From the NCBI GenBank assembly GCA_031286555.1, contig JAITUD010000218.1:1-5715 (forward strand): DNA of 5,715 bases, in the 5' to 3' direction. Position numbers and translations under genes: made by a program. Of this stretch, positions 1 through 5,430 are shown piece after piece (the first letter of the stretch is position 1; the number at the start of each line of letters is the position of its first letter). The DNA comes from Microbacterium sp. GTDB taxonomy: Bacteria; Actinomycetota; Actinomycetes; Actinomycetales; Microbacteriaceae. The notes below the pieces were generated by a model. It was not told where the DNA came from. It worked only from the letters and a program-made list of their open reading frames with translations, and made no database searches.

Positions 1-91
1 CGGTCAGAACGGCCAGAACGGCACTCAGCCGGGGAGCCCGAACTCGCCCGACCAGTCCCCTGCCCCGCAGAGCACCACCCCGTCCAATTGA
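1..91 (+). CDS. 3' end of an unidentified gene (Q/N/P/S-rich C-terminal tail)
   Basis: The frame ending in the TGA at 89-91 is open to the left edge and gives about 29 residues. They begin with a GQN repeat (GQNGQNGTQ) and continue as a Pro/Ser/Gln-rich stretch ending TTPSN. There are no hydrophobic segments, no charged residue except one Asp, and no motif. It looks like a disordered C-terminal tail, such as those found on some actinobacterial surface or cell-wall proteins, but nothing in this fragment identifies the family. The reading frame is supported by its biased composition and by the inverted repeat that begins 9 bp after the stop. A non-coding origin cannot be excluded from so short a piece. 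Confidence 0.55.
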   Translation, partial: GQNGQNGTQPGSPNSPDQSPAPQSTTPSN

Positions 92-100
92 CCCCCACAC

Positions 101-162
101 CTCCGGTCTCACTGGTTGCGGGTCTTCCCCCCGCATGAAACCCGCGACGAGTGAGACCGGAG
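101..162. repeat. Long near-perfect inverted repeat (hairpin) before the redox operon
   Basis: Arm 101-123 (starting CTCCGGTCTCACT) pairs with arm 140-162 (ending AGTGAGACCGGAG). This gives a 23-position stem with one mismatch (114/149) and one G-U pair (117/146), closing a 16-nt loop at 124-139. It begins 9 bp after the upstream stop codon and ends 16 bp before the next ATG, just ahead of that gene's Shine-Dalgarno. No T-run follows the right arm, so it is not a classical intrinsic terminator. Actinobacterial terminators often lack a T-run, so termination of the upstream gene is the simplest reading. An operator or an RNA structure controlling the operon is the alternative. Confidence 0.7.
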
Positions 163-178
163 CCGAGAGGAGCACACC

Positions 179-1615
179 ATGGCCACCGTGCACGGCCCCC
201 TTCAGGGCGGCGCTACCGGCATCCGGCAGGCACCGGGCACCGGGACGGCACCCTCGGTCGCCCGGCGCACCGACGTCTGGAACCTCGGTGCGGTGATCGT
301 GGTGTGGGCGACGTGCCTGTTCGTCGCGGCGCTGTGGGTGGACGGCGGCGGCGTCGACGATCTGCTCGGCGGCGGAGCATCCGCTCTGAACGCGCTCGGC
401 CGGCTGACCGGCCTGGTGTCGTCGAACCTGCTGCTCCTGCTCGTGCTGCTGATGGCGCGCATCCCGCTCTTCGAGCGCGGCTTCGGTCGCGACGGGATGA
501 CGCGGATGCACCGGCTCACGGGCTTCTGGTCGCTGTGGCTGCTGCTCGCGCACATCGTGCTGCAGACCCTCGGCTACGCCGTCGAGGCGAGCCTCAACCC
601 GATCACGCAGCTCGTGCAGTTCGTGATCGACTACCCCGGCATGCTGCTCGCGACCGCGGGCACCCTGCTGGTGATCATGGTCGCGATCACGTCGGCGCGG
701 CGGGCTCGGCGCCGGCTGCGCTACGAGTCCTGGCACCTGCTGCACCTGTACGGCTACCTCGGCGCGGGTCTCGCGCTGCCGCATCAGCTGTGGACCGGAT
801 CGGACTTCACCGCCTCCCCGATCGCCACCGTGTACTGGTGGGGGCTCTGGATCGCCGCCGCAGTCGCCATCATCGGTTACCGCGTGATCGTGCCGCTCGC
901 GCACTCCCGCCGGCACCTGCTGCGGGTGTCGTCGGTGACGGCGGACGGCGCCGACGGCGTGACCGTGCGGATGCGCGGCGTCGGTGTCTCACGTCTCGGA
1001 GCAAAGCCCGGGCAGTTCTTCGTCTGGCGCTTCCTGGACGGTCCTGGCTGGACCCGCGGGCATCCGTTCTCGCTGTCCGCCGCTCCGGTGGGCGATGAGC
1101 TGGCGATCTCGGCTCGGCTGGTCGGCGACGGCACCTCGCGTCTGACGACGCTGCGCCCCGGCACACGCGTGCTCATCGAGGGTCCCTACGGCAAGCTGAC
1201 CGGCGAGAGCCGGCAGGGGCGGCGGATGCTGCTCATCGGCGCCGGCGCCGGCGTCGCGCCCCTCGTGTCGCTGCTCGAGGGCGAGGACTACGCCCCCGGC
1301 TCGGCGACGCTCGTGACCCGCGACACCGTGGCGGAGGTCGCGCTGCGGACGGACGCCATCGCCGCGCTGGTGCGGGAACGCGGCGTGCAGCACGTCCCGC
1401 TGATCGGTCGCCGTGCGAGCACCGGACCGGTCTGGCTGCCGCAGAGTCACGCGGGCTGGAACGGCGTCGCCGCCCTTCGGCGTCTCGCCCCCGATCCGGC
1501 CGACCACGACGTCTACGTGTGCGGTCCACCGGAGTGGATGGATGCCGTGCTGCGCGATCTGCGCGCCGCCGGGTTCCCGCCGTCGCAGGTGCACCGCGAA
1601 TCCTTCACCGTCTGA
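179..1615 (+). CDS. NOX/ferric-reductase-type transmembrane flavocytochrome (ferredoxin reductase family)
   Basis: This 478-residue protein should move electrons from cytoplasmic NAD(P)H through FAD and two haems b to the outer membrane face. Six hydrophobic segments lie near residues 34-54, 78-96, 113-135, 154-172, 186-203 and 216-240. Histidines H111/H125 and H189/H202 are spaced 14 and 13 residues apart, the spacing of the bis-histidine haem ligands in gp91phox; H186 is an alternative ligand. The cytoplasmic half follows: an FAD-binding barrel with HPFSLS (295-300) and GPYGKL (335-340), then an NAD-binding fold with GAGAGVAP (354-361) and CGPPEW (448-453). The start is set by a GAGAGGAG Shine-Dalgarno at 165-172, 6 nt from the ATG. 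The FMN-binding gene follows after 15 bp, so the likely electron acceptor is that protein rather than ferric iron or oxygen directly. Fold assignment is firm; the acceptor is inferred. Confidence 0.9.
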   Translation: MATVHGPLQGGATGIRQAPGTGTAPSVARRTDVWNLGAVIVVWATCLFVAALWVDGGGVDDLLGGGASALNALGRLTGLVSSNLLLLLVLLMARIPLFERGFGRDGMTRMHRLTGFWSLWLLLAHIVLQTLGYAVEASLNPITQLVQFVIDYPGMLLATAGTLLVIMVAITSARRARRRLRYESWHLLHLYGYLGAGLALPHQLWTGSDFTASPIATVYWWGLWIAAAVAIIGYRVIVPLAHSRRHLLRVSSVTADGADGVTVRMRGVGVSRLGAKPGQFFVWRFLDGPGWTRGHPFSLSAAPVGDELAISARLVGDGTSRLTTLRPGTRVLIEGPYGKLTGESRQGRRMLLIGAGAGVAPLVSLLEGEDYAPGSATLVTRDTVAEVALRTDAIAALVRERGVQHVPLIGRRASTGPVWLPQSHAGWNGVAALRRLAPDPADHDVYVCGPPEWMDAVLRDLRAAGFPPSQVHRESFTV

Positions 1616-1630
1616 GAGCGAGGAGACATC

Positions 1631-2218
1631 ATGAAGAGCAGTCCCATGAAGCGGATCGTCTACGCCGGTCTCACCACGATCAGCGGGCTCGTCCTGTTGT
1701 TCGGCTACCGCACCTCGCACGGCGAGATGATCGCGGCACAACCGCAGGCGACGGGCTCGGGGACCACGACGTCGTCCGGCGGGAGTGGGAGCGGGGCATC
1801 ATCGGGGAGCACTGGGAACTCATCGAGCGGATCGGATGCGACATCCGGTGGGTCGTCGTCGTCCTCATCCGGATCGTCCGGCTCATCCGGTGGTTCGCCC
1901 TCGTCGGGCTCCTCGTCCTCGTCGACCTCCTCGGGCCTCAAGGACGGCACCGTCACCGGCAGCGCCGTGAACACCCGCTACGGCCCCGTCCAGGTGCAGA
2001 TCACGGTGAGCGGTGGGCAGATCACGCAGGTCGACGTGCCGGAGTACCCGACCGAGAGTCCTCGTGATCAGCAGATCAACTCGCAGGCGGTGCCGATGCT
2101 GGTCTCCGAGACGACCTCGGCGCAGTCGGCGAACATCTCGATGATCTCGGGCGCCACGTACACCAGCCAGGGCTACACGCAGTCGCTGCAGAGCGCGCTC
2201 GATCAGGCGCAGTCATGA
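1631..2218 (+). CDS. Membrane-anchored FMN-binding domain protein (flavinylated electron carrier)
   Basis: This 195-residue protein is a predicted extracytoplasmic one-flavin carrier. Residues 1-8 are basic and 9-26 hydrophobic, forming a signal anchor without a lipobox. Residues 41-102 are almost only Ser, Gly and Thr, a flexible tether. The C-terminal part, about 104-195, is an FMN-binding domain of the NqrC/RnfG C-terminal type (PF04205-like). It contains the flavinylation signature SGATYT at 173-178; by analogy with NqrC/RnfG, T178 (codon 2162-2164) would carry FMN through a phosphoester bond. An AGGAG Shine-Dalgarno at 1621-1625 lies 5 nt before the ATG, favouring this start over the methionine at codon 6. 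The gene overlaps apbE by 4 bp, and that enzyme is the expected modifier. The electron donor is probably the upstream flavocytochrome. The final acceptor is unknown. Confidence 0.88.
   Translation: MKSSPMKRIVYAGLTTISGLVLLFGYRTSHGEMIAAQPQATGSGTTTSSGGSGSGASSGSTGNSSSGSDATSGGSSSSSSGSSGSSGGSPSSGSSSSSTSSGLKDGTVTGSAVNTRYGPVQVQITVSGGQITQVDVPEYPTESPRDQQINSQAVPMLVSETTSAQSANISMISGATYTSQGYTQSLQSALDQAQS
1751..1936 (+). repeat. Ser/Gly/Thr low-complexity tether coding tract
   Basis: Codons 41-102 of the FMN-binding protein are dominated by tcg/tcc/tca/agc (Ser) and ggc/ggg/gga (Gly), with recurring TCATCCGG and TCGTCC words. The protein segment is disordered by composition and should span part of the cell wall as a flexible linker. 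Such tracts vary in length between strains through slippage or recombination; that is expected here but not shown. Confidence 0.75.
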
Positions 2219-2994
2219 ACGCCGCCCGTCACGTCGCCGTGCGCGAGGTCATGGGCACCGTGGCGAGCGTGCACGTCATCGGCAGCATCCCGGATGCCGC
2301 GTTCACGGCTGCGGCCGAGGCCGTCTTCGACGTCCTGCACCGAGCGGACCGCGTCTTCTCGACCTACGACGAGCGCTCCGACATCCGTCGGATCGCCCGC
2401 GGCGAGCTCGCCGTCGCGGATGCCGACCCGTGGGTCGCGGAGGTCGCTGACGGATGCCGGCAAGCCGAAGCGGCCACCGGAGGACTGTTCAACGCGCACC
2501 TCGACGGTCGGTTCGATCCGACCGGCTACGTGAAGGGCTGGGCGACGGAACTCGCCGCGCGCGAGCATCTCGCCGATCTGGTGCGGATGCCCGGCGTGAT
2601 GGCGGCCGGGCTGGACGTGGGCGGCGATATGCAGCTGTTCACGGCTGACAGGTCGGACTGGATGTGGAACGTCGGCATCGTCGACCCGGCCGACCGCACG
2701 CGCGTGCTCGCGACCGTTCCCGTGCGCGAGGGCGCGGTGGCCACGTCGGGCAGCGCCGAGCGCGGCGCCCACATCATCGACCCGCGCACCGGCCGCCCCG
2801 CGACCGGGATCGTCTCGGCGACCGTGATCGCGCCGTCGCTCACGCAGGCGGATGTCTGGGCGACCGCGGCAGTCGTCGCCGGCCCGGACACGAGCATCCG
2901 CCTTCCTGGCACCGGCATGACGGTCGACAGCACCGGCAACGTGCACCGCTGGCTCGCCGGCGTCGGCCTCGAGGTCGCGCCTTCCGGTCGTTGA
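2215..2994 (+). CDS. apbE: FAD:protein FMN transferase (ApbE family), short form without signal peptide
   Basis: This 259-residue enzyme should transfer FMN from FAD to a threonine of the FMN-binding protein encoded just upstream, using Mg2+. The family motifs occur in order: MGT at 13-15, FSTYDERSDI at 48-57, DPTGYVKGWA at 101-110, GGD at 136-138, TSGS at 177-180, HIIDPRTG at 186-193, and ADVWATA at 212-218. D213 and T217 match the D-x3-T metal site. The start codon overlaps the previous stop (ATGA), indicating translational coupling; no strong Shine-Dalgarno is visible. Many ApbE proteins are longer (about 300-350 residues) because of a signal peptide or lipobox, and this one begins almost directly at the catalytic fold. 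It therefore looks cytoplasmic, although its presumed substrate domain is outside. The last codons and the stop lie inside a repeat-like element. Confidence 0.92.
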   Translation: MNAARHVAVREVMGTVASVHVIGSIPDAAFTAAAEAVFDVLHRADRVFSTYDERSDIRRIARGELAVADADPWVAEVADGCRQAEAATGGLFNAHLDGRFDPTGYVKGWATELAAREHLADLVRMPGVMAAGLDVGGDMQLFTADRSDWMWNVGIVDPADRTRVLATVPVREGAVATSGSAERGAHIIDPRTGRPATGIVSATVIAPSLTQADVWATAAVVAGPDTSIRLPGTGMTVDSTGNVHRWLAGVGLEVAPSGR

Positions 2995-3060
2995 GCGAGC
3001 GAGGAACGAGCGAGACGAAACGCCCGCCAGACACCTCACCGCATTTCGACTCGCGCGCTC
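2984..3060. repeat. REP-like intergenic repeat with inverted arms, overlapping the apbE stop codon
   Basis: The left part (CCGGTCGTTGAGCGAGCGAG at 2984-3003, then AACGAGCGAGACGAAACGC to 3023) matches my recollection of a dispersed intergenic element common in Microbacterium-type genomes; I could not search for it. GCGAGACGAAACGC (3010-3023) is answered by GCATTTCGACTCGC (3041-3054), with 12 of 14 pairs. The pairing extends with mismatches to 3004-3023 against 3041-3060, around a 17-nt loop. The apbE TGA (2992-2994) lies within the left end. Position between convergent genes suits a bidirectional terminator. Confidence 0.6.
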
Positions 3061-3067
3061 GCGAGGC

Positions 3068-3083
3068 GACCGAGAAGTCGGTC
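3068..3083. terminator. Small hairpin between convergent genes, possible bidirectional terminator
   Basis: GACCGA (3068-3073) and TCGGTC (3078-3083) form a perfect 6-bp stem around a GAAG tetraloop. They are overlapped by the 10-bp palindrome GTCTCGAGAC (3081-3090). The site lies 8 bp past the stop of the minus-strand four-helix gene and about 75 bp past apbE. No T-run is present on either strand, so the terminator role is inferred from position and structure. Confidence 0.4.
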
Positions 3084-3098
3084 TCGAGACGACGGTCG

Positions 3099-3590
3099 TC
3101 AGGCGGCAGCCGCGACGGGCTTCCGGCGGCTGGCGCGGACCGCGAGCCCCACCGCCGCACCGGCCGACAGCAGGCTCACGACGTACAGCGGCACGACCCC
3201 CGGCGAGTGGTCACCGCCGCTGATCATGAACGTGTCGGCGAGGTTCATGCCCGGTCCGAACGAGGCCATGAAGTAGGCCGGCGTCCCCAGCGTCAGCAGG
3301 ATCAGGAACAGCACCGCGACGAGCGCCGGTTCCAGCCGCCGGCTGATGCTCACCACGGCCACGATCGCTGCCAGTCCGACGCCGGTCGCGAGGATGCTCA
3401 GTGGCATTGCGACGGGCATCGCCTCGCCCGCGGCTGACATCTGCGCGTAGATGTCGCTCAGCCCGGCATCCGGAACCGCGGCCAACGGGTTCAGCACGAG
3501 GATCTGCACCGCCGCCCATGCGGCATAGGCGGCCACGGCGCACACGCCGATGATCGCGATCGTCGTCGTGTGCTTCCGCAGCGCGCTCAT
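3099..3590 (-). CDS. Hypothetical four-helix membrane protein
   Basis: This 163-residue protein has no family I recognise. Hydrophobic segments lie near residues 10-33, 58-81, 88-108 and 131-151. The N-terminus is basic (RKH) and the C-terminus is basic then Ala-rich (RRKPVAAAA), consistent with both ends in the cytoplasm. Two moderately long loops (34-57 and 109-130) would face outside; the second has Gly/Asp/His residues (GGDH at 125-128). There are no cysteines outside helix 1 and no obvious catalytic motif. An AGGA Shine-Dalgarno 7 nt upstream supports the ATG at 3590. The gene starts 12 bp after the DUF4407 gene's stop on the same strand, so the two are probably co-transcribed and may act together in the membrane. 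Confidence 0.75.
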   Translation of the reverse strand: MSALRKHTTTIAIIGVCAVAAYAAWAAVQILVLNPLAAVPDAGLSDIYAQMSAAGEAMPVAMPLSILATGVGLAAIVAVVSISRRLEPALVAVLFLILLTLGTPAYFMASFGPGMNLADTFMISGGDHSPGVVPLYVVSLLSAGAAVGLAVRASRRKPVAAAA

Positions 3591-3602
3591 GCCGCGATCC
3601 TG

Positions 3603-5327
3603 TCAGACCGAGGCGCCCTCTCGCAGATCGGCGCGCGTGAGCGGCACGGTCGGGGCATCGCCCGGGGCCGGAGGCGCGGGTGCAGGCGCCGTCGACTCGG
3701 CCGGCGGCAGCGACCCCGTCGCGACGATCGCGGCGCGGTCGCGGTATCCCTCCGCCGAGACGCGATCCTCCTCGACCTGCTTGCGGATCGCGGCGGTCTT
3801 CTCGTAGAGCGACGGGTCGCCGAAGCTGGTCAGCACCTTCACCAGCACCGGGAGCAGCTCGATCATGAAGAACAGCGCGGCGATCAGCCAGTGCGCCCAG
3901 AAGATCGTCGGCTCCTTCTCGCCAAGGCGGTTCAGACCGCTGATCTGGCTGAGCAGGCCGATCGCGCCGGCGTTGCCCTGCGCGACCGAGTCGGCACGCG
4001 CGTTGTACGCGGCGAGCGCCTGGTCGTAGGTCTTCTTCGCGGCGGGCAGCTCGGCCTTCGCCTGCTTGCGGTTGGCCGACTCCGACGCCGACAGCTCGCC
4101 CTTCGCTGCGGTGCCCGCGCTCTCGAGCTCGGCGTTCGCGGTGCGCAGCTGGGCTGCCAGCGCGTCGTAGGTCTGCTGGGCCTCGGTCAGCTGGGCCTTC
4201 GCGGCATCCGAGCTGGTGCCCTTGCCGTGCACGCCGGTGCAGCCGGGCACGGTGCCCGCCCCCGCGCCGGTCAGCTCGCACTGGTACAGCGCTCGGGCGC
4301 TGTCGATGGTCTTCTGCTGGTCGGACATCTTCTTGGTCAGGTCGTCGACCGTGCCCTGCGCGGCGGACTCGGATGCCGAGGAGTTCGACGTCCCCGCGAC
4401 GATGCCGGTCGCGGCCTGGTTCTCCAGGTTGGCGACGCGCTTGGTCGCGGCATCCAGCGCCTTCTTCTCCGGCCCCTTCTCGAGGCCGTTCTGGTCGGAC
4501 TGCGCCTGCGTGATGTTGGTCGATGCGACCTCGCGGGCGATGTCGTTGTGGAACACCTGCAGCACGACGGGCTCGGCGACGACGAAGCCGATCAGCGCGG
4601 CCATCAGCACGCGCGGGATCGCGATGGCGATCAGCTTTCCGACGCTGCGGGTCGCCGTCATCGTCGAGGTGAGGAAGCGGTCGAGGTTGAAGATGATCGC
4701 GGCCCAGACGATCGCGAGCGGCACGGCCAGCCAGACCGCGACCTGCACACCGGTCATCAGGGCGAACATCATCGACAGGGCCGAGACGAGGGCCGTGCCG
4801 AGCAGCACGAAGAACATCTGCACGAAGCGGGGCGTCTCGCCGGGCACGCGGTCGAGGATCTCACCGTCGGCGCCGCCGAGGATGGCCAGTGTGCGCAGGC
4901 GCGATCCGGGGACCCGCTCGCGCTTCGCACGCTTCTCGCGCGGCGGCTTGGGCGCACGAGGTGCGGGTGCAGGCACCGGCTCCGGCTCCGGAACGGATGC
5001 CTCGACCTGAGGCTCGTCGAAGATCTCCTGCGCCGGGGCCTGAGCCTGCGCCGGCTCGTCGAGGAACGGGAAGTCCTCCACGTCGAACGACTCGGTCTCC
5101 TGCTCGTCGTGCACGACGGGGTTGGGGCGCGTGGTGGTCTCGACCACGTCGTTCAGAGCGGTCGCGTCGACACCCGCCTCGGCATCGGGGCCGGCCGGGC
5201 GGTATTCGCGGGTGAAGTATTCGGGGACGTCGGCAGCAGCGTTCGGGTCGCTGTTCGGGTCGTCGACGTCGAACTCGATACGGCCCTGGGAATCCATCCG
5301 TCCAGGGCGGTGAGCAGAGTAGGACAT
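3603..5327 (-). CDS. DUF4407-type membrane protein with extracytoplasmic coiled coil
   Basis: Starting at the ATG at 5327, the product has 574 residues. Residues 1-125 are acidic and Pro/Ala-rich, probably disordered in the cytoplasm, followed by a basic patch (PREKRAKRER, 129-138). Helices lie near 168-191, 196-214, 231-254 and 476-497. NLDRFL (214-219) directly after helix 2 is the hallmark I associate with DUF4407. Residues 260-470 form an Ala/Lys/Glu/Gln-rich, largely coiled-coil outer domain with two cysteines (C350, C363) 13 apart that could form a disulfide. The C-terminal tail has a charged segment, then a Pro/Ala stretch. The frame stays open to an ATG at 5432, but that start would overlap the divergent phosphatase gene; 5327 fits a leaderless promoter, and the ATG at 5297 is an alternative. 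The molecular function is unknown; a structural or sensory envelope role is speculation. Confidence 0.8.
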   Translation of the reverse strand: MSYSAHRPGRMDSQGRIEFDVDDPNSDPNAAADVPEYFTREYRPAGPDAEAGVDATALNDVVETTTRPNPVVHDEQETESFDVEDFPFLDEPAQAQAPAQEIFDEPQVEASVPEPEPVPAPAPRAPKPPREKRAKRERVPGSRLRTLAILGGADGEILDRVPGETPRFVQMFFVLLGTALVSALSMMFALMTGVQVAVWLAVPLAIVWAAIIFNLDRFLTSTMTATRSVGKLIAIAIPRVLMAALIGFVVAEPVVLQVFHNDIAREVASTNITQAQSDQNGLEKGPEKKALDAATKRVANLENQAATGIVAGTSNSSASESAAQGTVDDLTKKMSDQQKTIDSARALYQCELTGAGAGTVPGCTGVHGKGTSSDAAKAQLTEAQQTYDALAAQLRTANAELESAGTAAKGELSASESANRKQAKAELPAAKKTYDQALAAYNARADSVAQGNAGAIGLLSQISGLNRLGEKEPTIFWAHWLIAALFFMIELLPVLVKVLTSFGDPSLYEKTAAIRKQVEEDRVSAEGYRDRAAIVATGSLPPAESTAPAPAPPAPGDAPTVPLTRADLREGASV

Positions 5328-5333
5328 CCTTCC

Positions 5334-5339
5334 ACGGTA
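5334..5339 (-). promoter_or_regulatory. Putative -10 element for a leaderless DUF4407 transcript
   Basis: On the minus strand TACCGT fits the actinobacterial -10 pattern TAnnnT and is followed by exactly six bases (GGAAGG) before the ATG at 5327. That spacing would put the transcription start on the A of the start codon, the usual geometry of leaderless genes in Actinobacteria. GGAAGG touches the ATG and is too close to serve as a normal Shine-Dalgarno. No convincing -35 is present; a CCTGT/ACAGG dyad (5350-5361) sits in that region. Confidence 0.45.
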
Positions 5340-5430
5340 GGGAAAGCCGCCTGTGGACAGGCCTGACGAAACCTGCGAACGCTCCCAGGTTCGGGGTGCG
5401 CCCCGGCCCGTCGGGTGCCACGCTGGAAGC

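Noticed and set aside
151..1098. Plus-strand frame of 315 codons overlapping the flavocytochrome gene
   Set aside because: The product is an Arg/Ala-rich out-of-frame shadow, while the overlapping frame has clear haem, FAD and NAD motifs.
989..1741. Minus-strand frame of 250 codons across the flavocytochrome and FMN-binding genes
   Set aside because: It spans two well-supported plus-strand genes and their junction, and has no recognisable motif.
1751..1936. Repetitive Ser/Gly coding tract as a CRISPR-like or tandem-repeat array
   Set aside because: There are no regular repeat units or spacers; the pattern comes from Ser and Gly codon runs within an intact frame.
5350..5361. Possible DnaA box (CTGTCCACA on the minus strand, one mismatch to TTGTCCACA)
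   Set aside because: It is a single, imperfect copy with no cluster, no AT-rich region and no dnaA/dnaN nearby. It is better explained as part of a short palindrome.
3570..5366. Plus-strand open frame of about 598 codons opposite the DUF4407 gene
   Set aside because: It is rich in Arg/Gly/Leu/His with no domain or membrane pattern. The minus-strand frame encodes recognisable helices, NLDRFL and a coiled coil. Long antisense frames are expected at this GC content.
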